A stretch of DNA of 64,000 nucleotides from JANQPX01 sp965204405. Its GTDB lineage: Bacteria; Pseudomonadota; Alphaproteobacteria; Geminicoccales; Geminicoccaceae. A program made the position numbers and the translations under genes. The first letter of the stretch is position 1. Each line of letters starts with the position of its first letter. Shown one piece after another: positions 18,064 through 26,426 of this stretch. The stretch is from contig CBDBEN010000005.1 in assembly GCA_965204405.1 (NCBI GenBank), positions 2,852,001-2,916,000 on the forward strand. The letters are read 5' to 3'. Under the pieces are notes generated by a model. That model worked only from the letters and a program-made list of their open reading frames with translations. It searched no databases and was not told the origin of the DNA.

Positions 18064-18816
18064 ATGCGCCCGAAGTTTCGCAAGGCCGCTATTCTCGAGT
18101 TCGTCGAGCAGCGGGGAAAGGCCAGTGTCGAAGAACTGGCGGGCAAGTTCGCCATGTCGCCAGAAACCGTTCGCCGCGACCTCAAGGCACTTGCCGGAGA
18201 TGGGCGTGTAAGAAAGGTGCATGGCGGTGTTGTCAAGATCGCGCCTGGACAGGAAGGACCATTCGACGAGCGCCTGGGACAAAACACCCTGGCCAAGCAG
18301 CTGATTGCAGAAAAACTGGTAAAGACCATACGACCCGGCCAGTCCGTTCTGATCGATACCGGTTCAACAACATTGATTGGCGCCGAGGCGCTGGCGCGTC
18401 TACGCGATTTGACGGTGATCACGAATTCAACCCGCATCGCCCATGCGGTCGCCAGCTGGACCGAAGACGCGACCGTCATTCTCTTGGGCGGCGCCTATCG
18501 GCACGACAATGCCCAGACGGTCGGCCCGACGACCTGCGCCGAGATCGGACGTTATCATTCAGATCATGCCGTCTTGACTGTCGGCACGCTCAATGGTCGA
18601 GGCGCCTTCGATTACTCGCTGGACGAAGCCGAAGTGGCGCGGGCGATGATCGACGCGTCGGACCTAGTCACCGTCGTCGCCGACAGCTCCAAACTCAACC
18701 GGAGCTCACCTTTCAAGGTCTGTGAGCATGATCAAATTGATCGGCTCATTCTCGACAAAGATCCTGACGCGGGCTTGCTTCGTCAGTTCGAAGCTGCTGG
18801 GGTCGAAGTGATCTGA
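18064..18816 (+). CDS. DeoR-family transcriptional regulator (GlpR-like)
   Basis: From ATG 18064 the protein is 250 residues, the normal DeoR length; an upstream ATG at 17989 would add an unconserved tail. The N-terminal winged helix reads ILEFVEQRGKASVEELAGKF, MSPETVRRDLKALAGDGRVR, KVHGGVV, matching the DeoR signature. The C-terminal sensor domain has IDTGSTTLIGAEALARLRDL, VITNSTRIAHAVA, ILLGGAYRHDNAQTVGP and VVADSSKL, the phosphosugar-binding pattern. It probably represses the divergent kinase/dehydrogenase operon and the TRAP genes behind it, released by a polyol phosphate. It precedes the TRAP genes by a few bases, so it is likely cotranscribed with them. Confidence 0.92.
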   Translation: MRPKFRKAAILEFVEQRGKASVEELAGKFAMSPETVRRDLKALAGDGRVRKVHGGVVKIAPGQEGPFDERLGQNTLAKQLIAEKLVKTIRPGQSVLIDTGSTTLIGAEALARLRDLTVITNSTRIAHAVASWTEDATVILLGGAYRHDNAQTVGPTTCAEIGRYHSDHAVLTVGTLNGRGAFDYSLDEAEVARAMIDASDLVTVVADSSKLNRSSPFKVCEHDQIDRLILDKDPDAGLLRQFEAAGVEVI

Positions 18817-18819
18817 ACC

Positions 18820-19347
18820 ATGGTGAACGGAGCAGGCGTGCCAACCATCGTAAGAACTTATGTCCGCGTCGTCGACCGCTTCAACCGTGCCATTGGCCGG
18901 GTGATGATGTACGGGCTCTTCGTGATGATGGCGATCCTGCTTTGGTCGTCGCTCTCCAAGGCCATATTCGTGGTCCCGGCCCACTGGACGCTGGAAATGG
19001 CGCAGTTTGCCCTTGTCACCTACTATCTTGTGGGCGGTCCTTATTCCATCCAGCTTGGCTCGAATGTAAGAATGGACCTGTTCTACGGCAGCTGGTCGGT
19101 GCGGAAGAAGGCCTGGTTCGACAGTTTCACAATCCTCCTGTTGATCCTCTATCTTGGCGTTCTGCTCTATGGAGGCATCAGCTCGACCCAGTATGCCATC
19201 GACTATAACGAGCGCAGCGCTAGTCTCTGGCGCCCCTTGATGTGGCCGGTCAAGACCGTCATGTGCTTCGGCATTTTCCTGATGCTGCTGCAGGCGATTT
19301 CAGAGTTCTTCAAGGACGTGGCGAAACTTCGCGGGGTTGAACTCTGA
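18820..19347 (+). CDS. dctQ: TRAP transporter small permease (DctQ-type)
   Basis: A 175-residue membrane protein with four predicted helices: MMYGLFVMMAILLWSSLSKA, an amphipathic FVVPAHWTLEMAQFALVTYY, FTILLLILYLGVLLYGGISS and TVMCFGIFLMLLQAISEFF. The order and the LGSNVRMDLFYGSWSVRKKA loop fit DctQ. It pairs with the large permease whose ATG overlaps its TGA by one base. GTG at 18838, with GGAG close in front, is an alternative start. Part of a dctQMP-type sodium-driven solute importer. Confidence 0.88.
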   Translation: MVNGAGVPTIVRTYVRVVDRFNRAIGRVMMYGLFVMMAILLWSSLSKAIFVVPAHWTLEMAQFALVTYYLVGGPYSIQLGSNVRMDLFYGSWSVRKKAWFDSFTILLLILYLGVLLYGGISSTQYAIDYNERSASLWRPLMWPVKTVMCFGIFLMLLQAISEFFKDVAKLRGVEL

Positions 19348-20669
19348 TGTCCTACGAACTCATCGCTATTATGATGTTTTCCACCATGATGCTGATGCTC
19401 ATGACGGGGCAGCGCGTCTTCGGCGCCATCGGTGGCATCGCGGCAATCGCCGCTCTTGCACTTTGGGGCACGGGCGGGTCCGACATCCCCTTCGCAGCGG
19501 CTATGAAGGTGATGAAATGGTACCCGATGCTGACCCTGCCGATGTTCATTTTCATGGGTTATGTGCTCAGCGAAAGCCGTATCGCCGATGACCTCTACCG
19601 CATGTTCCATGTCTGGATGGGGCCGATCAATGGTGGTCTCGCCATTGGCACCATCGGCCTGATGGTCCTCATCTCGGCGATGAACGGGCTGAGTGTGGCG
19701 GGCATGGCGATCGGGGCGACCATCGCACTGCCCGAGCTGTTGAGGCGCAACTACGACAAGCGCATGGTGACCGGTGTCATCCAGGCGGGATCGTCGCTCG
19801 GAATCCTGGTGCCGCCATCGGTCGTGCTTGTTCTCTACGCCATGATCGCGCGCCAGCCGGTCGGGCAGCTCTGGCTGGCCGGCGTGATACCCGGATTGAT
19901 GATGGCGGCGCTGTTCATCATCTACATCTACATAAGATGCAGGCTTCAGCCAGAACTCGGGCCGCCCCTTCCTGAAGCGGAGAGAAGCGTTCCGCGTGCG
20001 GAAAAATTCCGCCTACTTCTGGCAGGCCTTCTTCCGCTCTCGATCTTCGCCGCGATGATGGTGCCGTTCATCAATGGCTGGACCAGCCTTGTCGAAAGCG
20101 CCGCTATCGGCGCGCTCACCGCTTTCTTCGCGGCCGTGGTGAAAGGGCGCATGACGCGGGAGGTCTTTGAAGTCTCGGTTCGTCAGACGCTCGCAATTTC
20201 CTGCATGTTCATGTGGATCGTGCTCGCAGCACTCGGGTTCGGCGCGGTCTTCGACGGCCTCGGCGCGGTCAAGGCCATCGACAGCCTGTTCACCGAGCAG
20301 CTGGGTCTCGACCCCTGGGTCATTCTCATTCTCATGCAGCTGTCATTTCTGCTCATGGGCACCTTTCTCGATGACACCGCCATGCTGGTGATCGTAGCGC
20401 CCCTCTATGTTCCGCTGGTGAAGGTCTTGGGCTTCGATCTGATCTGGTACGGCGTTCTCTACACGATCACCACCCAGATCGCCTATATGACGCCGCCCTT
20501 CGGCTACAACCTGTTCCTGATGCGGGCCATGGCACCACCGGAGATCGGGCTTCGAGACATCTACACATCCATCATTCCCTTCGTCCTGGTGATGATCTTT
20601 GCCCTTGCGCTTCTGATGATCTTCCCGGAAATCGCGATGTGGCTGCCGAACTATGTCTATGGACGCTAA
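19347..20669 (+). CDS. dctM: TRAP transporter large permease (DctM-type)
   Basis: The 440-residue protein has about twelve hydrophobic segments, starting IAIMMFSTMMLMLMTGQRVF. DctM family blocks are present: MLTLPMFIFMGYVLSESRIA, GLMVLISAMNGLSVAGMAIG, GVIQAGSSLGILVPPSVVLV and MQLSFLLMGTFLDDTAMLVI. Near the end AYMTPPFGYNLFLMRAMAP is typical. It forms the transport channel with DctQ. Its gene overlaps dctQ and is followed 66 bp later by the binding protein gene. Confidence 0.93.
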   Translation: MSYELIAIMMFSTMMLMLMTGQRVFGAIGGIAAIAALALWGTGGSDIPFAAAMKVMKWYPMLTLPMFIFMGYVLSESRIADDLYRMFHVWMGPINGGLAIGTIGLMVLISAMNGLSVAGMAIGATIALPELLRRNYDKRMVTGVIQAGSSLGILVPPSVVLVLYAMIARQPVGQLWLAGVIPGLMMAALFIIYIYIRCRLQPELGPPLPEAERSVPRAEKFRLLLAGLLPLSIFAAMMVPFINGWTSLVESAAIGALTAFFAAVVKGRMTREVFEVSVRQTLAISCMFMWIVLAALGFGAVFDGLGAVKAIDSLFTEQLGLDPWVILILMQLSFLLMGTFLDDTAMLVIVAPLYVPLVKVLGFDLIWYGVLYTITTQIAYMTPPFGYNLFLMRAMAPPEIGLRDIYTSIIPFVLVMIFALALLMIFPEIAMWLPNYVYGR

Positions 20670-20735
20670 GCTTCCCACCGCTGCGGGAAACCCGCCGGCG
20701 AAACCTGCCGTGCAAAACCAAAGAAGGAGGTAAGA

Positions 20736-21779
20736 ATGACAAGCAGACGGAAGTTCATAACCACTGCCGGCGCCGGCAGTGCCGCAGCGCTCGCAGCGCC
20801 GGCCATCGTCAAGGCACAAGCACCGATCAAATGGCGCTTGCAGACCTACTCCGGGGCGCCGCTCGGGGCGCATGTCATCAAGCCGCAGATCGAGGCCTTC
20901 AACAAAGCCGCGAATGGTGAGATGGAGATCGAGCTATTCTATGCCGATCAGCTCGTTCCCACAGGCGAACTCTTCCGCGCGGTTCAAAACGGCACGCTCG
21001 ATGCGGTGCAGTCCGATGACGCCACCATGGCCTCACCGGCCGATGTCTCCGATTTCGGCGGCTATTTCCCCTTCTCGACGCGTTACAGCCTCGATTTGCC
21101 GGTGCTGTTCGAGCGCTACGGGCTGAACGAGATCTGGGCAGAGTCCTATGGTGAGATCGAGGGCGTGGAATGGCTCGGCGCCGGCGCTTGGGATCCGCTC
21201 CATATCTTCACCACCGAAAAGCCGATCAAATCCCTCGAGGACATGAAAGGCCTTCGCGTTTTCGGCGTGCCGACGGCAGGGCGTTTCCTCGCCCGTTACG
21301 GGCTCATTCCCGTAACCGTGCCTTGGGAAGACGTCGAGGTCGCCATGCAGACCGGAGAGCTCGACGGTGTGGCATGGTGCGGGTTTACCGAGGCCTATGA
21401 GGTCGGTTGGGCCGATATCTGCAACTACGCGCTCTTGAACAATGTGACCGGTGCCTGGTGCGGCTCCTATTTCGCCAATAGCGAAAGCTGGGCCAAGGTT
21501 CCGCCGCATCTCCAGGAGCTGTTCAAGATCACCATGGATCAGTCCCATTATTACCGCCAGGTCTGGTACTGGGGCGGTGAGGCGGATCTGCGCGTCAACG
21601 GCGATAAGATGGAACTCACGACCATTCCGGCGGAGGAATGGGACACGGTCGTGACCGATGCGGCCGAGTTCTGGGAAGAGCTCGCCTCCAGAAGCCCACG
21701 CGCCGCCAAGGTGATCGAGATCTTCAAGAACTACCAGGCGACCATGGAAAAGGTCGGCGTTCCCTACCGCTATTCCTGA
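20736..21779 (+). CDS. dctP: TRAP transporter substrate-binding protein (DctP-type)
   Basis: The 347-residue protein starts MTSRRKFITTAGAGSAAALA, a Tat signal peptide (SRRKF) ending near AAPAIVKAQA. The mature part has DctP blocks: YSGAPLGAHVIKPQIEAFNK, DQLVPTGELFRAVQNGTLDA, and the arginine-containing MKGLRVFGVPTAGRFL that normally binds the ligand carboxylate. AAGAAGGAGG lies seven bases before the ATG. It is periplasmic and delivers ligand to DctQM. Most TRAP ligands are organic acids, and the neighbouring polyol kinase and dehydrogenase leave the actual ligand open. Confidence 0.93.
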   Translation: MTSRRKFITTAGAGSAAALAAPAIVKAQAPIKWRLQTYSGAPLGAHVIKPQIEAFNKAANGEMEIELFYADQLVPTGELFRAVQNGTLDAVQSDDATMASPADVSDFGGYFPFSTRYSLDLPVLFERYGLNEIWAESYGEIEGVEWLGAGAWDPLHIFTTEKPIKSLEDMKGLRVFGVPTAGRFLARYGLIPVTVPWEDVEVAMQTGELDGVAWCGFTEAYEVGWADICNYALLNNVTGAWCGSYFANSESWAKVPPHLQELFKITMDQSHYYRQVWYWGGEADLRVNGDKMELTTIPAEEWDTVVTDAAEFWEELASRSPRAAKVIEIFKNYQATMEKVGVPYRYS

Positions 21780-22019
21780 GGCAACAGATTTGGAGCGGTT
21801 CGCCGCTCCAAATCACCCCTTATCGTTCCTGCCAACTCATGCTTCCCGAAAGCTTTCCTTTTTCGAAAGCAATGCGGCCTCGCCAAAAGACACGCGGCAA
21901 CTCACGGACGCATCATGTTTCCCAAGCCGCGCCCCCAAACAGCCACAGCACATGTCCACCGCCAACCTCTGCGCTTTTTATCCGAACATGCAAGCACAGC
22001 TTCGGTAGGCGTAGCGTTA

Positions 22020-22143
22020 GAGCATTTCCGTTTGAGGTTTACGCGGTGCCAGCCCTATCCCCTGCCCAACCACCCCAACGTACCGATCATATCGGGTGGT
22101 TGGGCGGGGGAGAGGGCTGGATCGATCTGACCCGGCAATGCGC
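22020..22143. repeat. 124-bp palindromic mini-element (MITE-like), copy 1
   Basis: The unit is flanked by TA on both sides (22018-22019, 22144-22145). Its left end GAGCATTTCC...GAGGTTTACGC agrees with the right terminal repeat of the IS630 element in this window at 21 of 25 positions. The interior is a long inverted repeat (CCTGCCCAACCACCC / GGGTGGTTGGGCGGGG). Copy 2 at 28498-28621 has exactly the same length. It carries no gene and could also act as a terminator between the TRAP and clc genes. The rest of the 21780-22248 gap holds no recognisable gene. Confidence 0.85.
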
Positions 22144-22248
22144 TAGCCGGCAATCCACATAGGGACACCGTCGCCTTGGACTGGCTCTGGCTCGAGCGCG
22201 ATCGGAGCTGCCGTTGCGATTCGGCCCGCGGAAGATGATACTTCGATC

Positions 22249-23997
22249 ATGGCTAAGAGCTTACCGCATGGCCGCTCGCACCCAGGAGGGCCGCTTTACC
22301 GCATCGTCGTTTTGACCGGAACCGCCCTCGCCGTCGGTGCCGTCGCCTCATTTCTGGCCATCGCGTTCGTTGATGGCGTGATCTGGCTGAACCATGCCCT
22401 CTTGATTTTGCCGCGGGCCCGCGTGCAGTTCGAGAGTGCCGGATGGCTGGTGCCGATGGCGACGATTGTTGTTCCGACGACAGGCGGGCTGCTCGTCGGT
22501 CTTCTGCTGACGCGATTTTCCAAAGAGCAGCGACCGCTAGGACCTCCTGACGTCATCCGCTCGGTGCAGTTTCGAGAGAACCTCCCGACGACCCGATCCG
22601 GTGCCGTATCAACAGCAGCGGCCTTGATTTCGCTAGGCTCCGGCGCGTCCGTCGGCCAGTACGGGCCGATGGTTTATCTAGGCGCCATGGTGGGCAATAT
22701 AGTCTCCCGCCTACAGCTTGCCGTGCCGAACTTGCCGGCGATCGCCATTGCCTGCGGCGTTGCCGCAGCGATTTCCACGGCATTCAACGCGCCCATTGCC
22801 GGCCTGGTCTTTGCCCATGAAGTGGTTCTTCGCCACTACTCGACTCAGGCCTTCGCGCCAACGACGGTGGCGTCCTCGGTCGGCTACATCCTGGCCAATG
22901 TCGTGTTCGAACGACCGGCACTTTTCCTGGTCGACTTCGAGGGCGTCCGCCACGGCCACGAGTTTTTACTGTTCGGACTGCTGGGCATCCTGGCGGCCGG
23001 CGTCGCTATGGCATTCATGGCGCTTGTCCTGAGAAGCTTCGAGGTCTCGGAGCGTAGCGGATTACCGGCCGCCCTTCGGCCTGCCGTTGCCGGGATGGCG
23101 CTGGGTGTCTCAGCGCTCTGGCTGCCGGATGTTCTGGGAGTCGGTAAGGAGGCACTCCGGTTTGCCACCATCGAAGGGGCATTCGGCATGGGCGAGCTGC
23201 TGATTTTGGTCGTCGCCAAGACCGTGCTGACCGCGCTCTGCATCGGCTTTGGGTTCGCAGGCGGTGTGTTTAGCCCAGCCTTGCTCATCGGCATTCTGCT
23301 CGGCGCCTGGTTTTGGACCGCCGTCATCGCCACCGGCTTCGTCGCGACGTCGGGTGTGGCCGTCTACGCGCTTTGCGGGATGGTGGCACTGGCAAGCCCG
23401 GTGATCGGAGCACCCTTAACCACCATCCTGATCGTCTTCGAACTGACCCGAAATTATGACATCACGATCGCCGCCATGGTGGCGGTGGTGTTTTCCAATC
23501 TCATCGCACACAGGATGTTCGGTCGATCGCTGTTCGATGTGCAGCTCGCGGCGCGCGGTGTCGACCTCTCGGCGGGCCGTGATCAGGCTAGGCTCGAAGC
23601 ACTGCCCGTTTTGAGCTGCAGCGTTCCTAATGTCGTCGAGGCACGCGTGAACGAACCGATACAGATTGTCCTCGAACGACTTCAGGCTTCGCCCTGGCGG
23701 ATTGCCTTCGTCACCGACGGCGACGGTCTGTTTCGAGGTATTCTGGAGAGCCGGGATAGTGGCGTCCCGCCGGATGCACACCTCCTGGACCACCTGCAAC
23801 ACCCCTCCCTCACCTTCGACGAACGAACCTCAGTAGCAGGAGCGATGCGAGCGCTTCAAGGCTTTGTCGGCGATGCCATTCCCGTGGTCGGGCACCATTC
23901 CGGCCGGCTGCTCGGTGTCGTCACCGAGGCTTCGATCATCCAAGCCTATCTCGATACCGCGCAAACGCTCAGGAGGGAGGAGAATGCGGCGCTTTGA
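22249..23997 (+). CDS. ClC-family anion transport protein with CBS domains, lacking the gating Glu
   Basis: The 582-residue membrane protein has the ClC core (residues ~20-440) with FGFAGGVFSPALLIGILLGA as the GxFxP motif, followed by a CBS pair (from ~455) ending SGRLLGVVTEASIIQAYLD. The first anion-site motif is GSGASVGQYGP (130-140). In ClC-ec1 the equivalent GREGP carries the external gating glutamate; here that position is Tyr138. This change is expected to uncouple proton exchange, so passive anion conduction or another anion is possible. Sequence outside the motif is well conserved, so it looks functional. The end overlaps the next gene. Confidence 0.9.
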   Translation: MAKSLPHGRSHPGGPLYRIVVLTGTALAVGAVASFLAIAFVDGVIWLNHALLILPRARVQFESAGWLVPMATIVVPTTGGLLVGLLLTRFSKEQRPLGPPDVIRSVQFRENLPTTRSGAVSTAAALISLGSGASVGQYGPMVYLGAMVGNIVSRLQLAVPNLPAIAIACGVAAAISTAFNAPIAGLVFAHEVVLRHYSTQAFAPTTVASSVGYILANVVFERPALFLVDFEGVRHGHEFLLFGLLGILAAGVAMAFMALVLRSFEVSERSGLPAALRPAVAGMALGVSALWLPDVLGVGKEALRFATIEGAFGMGELLILVVAKTVLTALCIGFGFAGGVFSPALLIGILLGAWFWTAVIATGFVATSGVAVYALCGMVALASPVIGAPLTTILIVFELTRNYDITIAAMVAVVFSNLIAHRMFGRSLFDVQLAARGVDLSAGRDQARLEALPVLSCSVPNVVEARVNEPIQIVLERLQASPWRIAFVTDGDGLFRGILESRDSGVPPDAHLLDHLQHPSLTFDERTSVAGAMRALQGFVGDAIPVVGHHSGRLLGVVTEASIIQAYLDTAQTLRREENAAL

Positions 23998-25081
23998 TCT
24001 GCTTGCAGCGCAGCTCAGCTTGGCGTTCGCCCTGCCGGCATGGGCTGCTGATCCCTTGACGGTTGTCTCCTGGGGCGGCGCCTATGAAGCGGCGCAGCGC
24101 CAGGCTCTTTTCGAACCCTATAGGCAGGCGAGCGGCGTCGACGTCCAGGTCAAACGCTATGGCGGCACGCTCGAGGCACTGCGCGAACGCGCTGCGGCTG
24201 AAGGCTGGGACGTCGTCGACATGCTGGAGGATCAGGCGATCGCCGCCTGTGAAGCGGATCTGTTGCTACGTCTGGATCACGAGGCGGTGCTTAGCCCGTC
24301 GGACAGCCTATCGCTGGAGGCTGACTTCGCACCGGCCGAACTCGGCCCCTGCTCAATTCCGCAAAACGTCTTTGCTTTAGTGATCGCTTATGACGACCGC
24401 GTCTTTCCCGGCGTCAAGCCGGGGAGCGTCGAGGATTTCTTCGATCTTGAGCGGTTTCCGGGCAAGCGGGCCATCGAGAAAAGCCCTGATGGCATCTTGG
24501 AGTGGGCGCTCATAGCCGAAGGCGTGCCGCCGAGCCAAGTCTATGATTTGCTGAGCACGGATCGCGGCCTGCGCCTGGCCTTTCGCAAGCTGGATACCAT
24601 CCGCGAAAGCATCATCTGGTGGAAGGATGTCGCAACGCCCGCCACTTTGCTCAACGACGGCCGTGTTGCCATGGCGAGCGGTTATAACGGCCGCTTCTTC
24701 TCCGCTGCGCAGCAAGAGAGTGCGCCCATCTCGATTGTCTGGGACGGCCGCCTTATCGGCTATGACGTCTGGGCAATTCCGGCAACTGTCGGCGATCGAG
24801 AAGCAGCCGAGGCCTTTCTCCGCTTCGCCGCAGCACCGGCGCAGATGGCGCGTCTGGCCGAGCACATACCCTATGGTCCGGCACGCGTCTCTGCCCTCGA
24901 GCGCATCGGACTTCATCCCGAAAACGGCATACCGATGCGCGACTACCTCCCCAATGCCGACCATCACGGCGCGCGTCAGCTTATCCGCGACAGTCGCTGG
25001 TATAGCCACACACGGCCTCTCAGAACCCGCCGCTTCGAGGCTTGGCTCGCTCAGGATGGCGGGCTGCCAAAACAGCGTTAG
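23984..25081 (+). CDS. ABC substrate-binding protein, PotD/spermidine-putrescine type
   Basis: Starting at ATG 23984 with AGGAGGGAGGAG in front, the product is 365 residues and overlaps the clc stop by 14 bases. A signal peptide (LLAAQLSLAFALPAWAADP) is cleaved near residue 22. LTVVSWGGAYEAAQRQALFE, GGTLEALRERAAAEGWDVV and YDVWAIPATVGDREAAEAFL are typical of type-2 polyamine/iron-like binding proteins. No permease gene follows; only a decayed ATPase is present downstream. It may serve a transporter encoded elsewhere or be a leftover. The overlap with clc suggests cotranscription. Confidence 0.85.
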   Translation: MRRFDLLAAQLSLAFALPAWAADPLTVVSWGGAYEAAQRQALFEPYRQASGVDVQVKRYGGTLEALRERAAAEGWDVVDMLEDQAIAACEADLLLRLDHEAVLSPSDSLSLEADFAPAELGPCSIPQNVFALVIAYDDRVFPGVKPGSVEDFFDLERFPGKRAIEKSPDGILEWALIAEGVPPSQVYDLLSTDRGLRLAFRKLDTIRESIIWWKDVATPATLLNDGRVAMASGYNGRFFSAAQQESAPISIVWDGRLIGYDVWAIPATVGDREAAEAFLRFAAAPAQMARLAEHIPYGPARVSALERIGLHPENGIPMRDYLPNADHHGARQLIRDSRWYSHTRPLRTRRFEAWLAQDGGLPKQR

Positions 25082-25279
25082 CGGTCACGTCGTGTGCGCC
25101 GAGGCACTTTTGCTCCAAAATCAGCGGATTTCGTCGAAGCAACAATGTCACGTTCCAAACGGATCATCGGTCCCGGTTTGCGATCCCAAGGGCTGACTGC
25201 CCAGAAGACCGGGGCCATGACGGGCGTCGGTATTCTCAACGATCGCTCTGGTCAGTTTTCGCGCGCCCAGATGGTCACG

Positions 25280-25590
25280 ATCCCCCTCCCCTGCTCGGCC
25301 CCGATGGATGCGCGCAACACGCCCAAGCAGGAAGCTGGAGAGTTGGCGATGCATTTCCTGACGAAGGTGAAAATCCCTGATCAGGCATCGACGTACCCTG
25401 ACCAGCTCTCCTGCGGGCAGCAGCAGCTGTGTTGCTATAGCGCGCTCTGCATGAAGCCGCGGATCATGCTGTTTGACGAGCCCAAGTCGGCCTTGGATCC
25501 GGAAAATGATCAGCGAAGTGCTCAATACCATGATCGCGCTAGCCGAGCAGGCCGGCAAACGATGGTTGACCGTTTGCACCCAACAATCCA
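25280..25590 (+). pseudogene. Decayed amino-acid ABC transporter ATPase (GlnQ/HisP type)
   Basis: In one frame AMHFLTKVKIPDQASTYPDQ, LSCGQQQ, ALCMKPRIMLFDEPKSALDP can be read; the intact family has LSGGQQQR and FDEPTSALDPE. At 25507 the homology moves to another frame (MISEVLNTMIALAEQAGKRW). The Walker A half is missing. Both the signature Gly and the DEPT Thr are changed, and the frame is broken, so it is a clear relic. It lies between an orphan binding protein gene and an intact sugar ABC operon. Confidence 0.8.
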
Positions 25591-25633
25591 GTGTTAAGAG
25601 ATAAGAACGAAAAAACTCACGCATGGGCGAGCC

Positions 25634-26410
25634 GTGATGGTTGAGGGAGGCGAAGACGTCAGGACGACGACGTTGATGCGCGTTGTCGATCTGCAGAAAA
25701 GTTACGGCGGCCTGCGGGCCGTCGATGACGTCACCTTTGACGTCCATCGCGGCGAAGTCCTGGCATTGGTCGGGGACAACGGCGCGGGCAAGTCGACCTT
25801 GGTCAAAGCGCTTGCTGGCGCCCAGCCACCGGACAGCGGCCGCATCGAAATCGACGAGCAGCCCCTTTCGCTGCGCACGCCGCGCGATGCCGAAGCCGCC
25901 GGCATCGGCTGTCTGCACCAAGGCCTGGGCCTCGTCGATGCGCTGGACGTTCCGGAGAACGTGTTCCTCGGCCGCGAACTCCAGACCAAGGCTTTCGGCC
26001 TCATCCCGCAGCTCGATCACGGCCGGATGCGTGCGCGCACGATCGAGCTGCTCGATCGTTTCGGCATCCATTTGCCCAAACTGAACGAGCCGGTCATGCA
26101 TCTTTCCGGCGGTCAGCGCCAAACCGTCGCGATCAGTCGCTTGCTGCTCCAGGACGTTCGCCTGGTGATCATGGACGAGCCCATGGCTGCCCTCGGCGTC
26201 GAGGAAGGGAGGCGGGTGCTCGATCTGGTGCGCAGCATGCGCGCCGAAGGTATCAGCGTCATCGTGATCAGCCACAATCTGGAGCACGTCTTCCAGCTTG
26301 CCGATCGCATCGCGGTCATGAAGAACGGCAAGCTGGTCGGTGTGGTCGAAGCGGCATCGACGACCCGTGACGCGATTGTCGGCATGATCACCTTCGGCCG
26401 GCTGCACTGA
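25634..26410 (+). CDS. Sugar ABC transporter ATPase (FrcA/RbsA-type, single domain)
   Basis: 258 residues with one nucleotide-binding domain: Walker A GDNGAGKST, Q-loop region CLHQGLGLVDALDVPENVFL, signature LSGGQRQTVAI, Walker B LVIMDEP and H-loop VIVISHNLEHVFQ. RbsA is normally a double-domain protein; this short form matches FrcA-type ATPases of rhizobial sugar importers. The usual DEPTAALG is DEPMAALG here. GTG 25634 is the upstream start; ATG 25676 is an alternative. First gene of an ATPase-permease-binding protein operon, probably for a pentose, hexose or polyol. Confidence 0.92.
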   Translation: MMVEGGEDVRTTTLMRVVDLQKSYGGLRAVDDVTFDVHRGEVLALVGDNGAGKSTLVKALAGAQPPDSGRIEIDEQPLSLRTPRDAEAAGIGCLHQGLGLVDALDVPENVFLGRELQTKAFGLIPQLDHGRMRARTIELLDRFGIHLPKLNEPVMHLSGGQRQTVAISRLLLQDVRLVIMDEPMAALGVEEGRRVLDLVRSMRAEGISVIVISHNLEHVFQLADRIAVMKNGKLVGVVEAASTTRDAIVGMITFGRLH

Positions 26411-26426
26411 GCGGAAGGGAGGCTGC

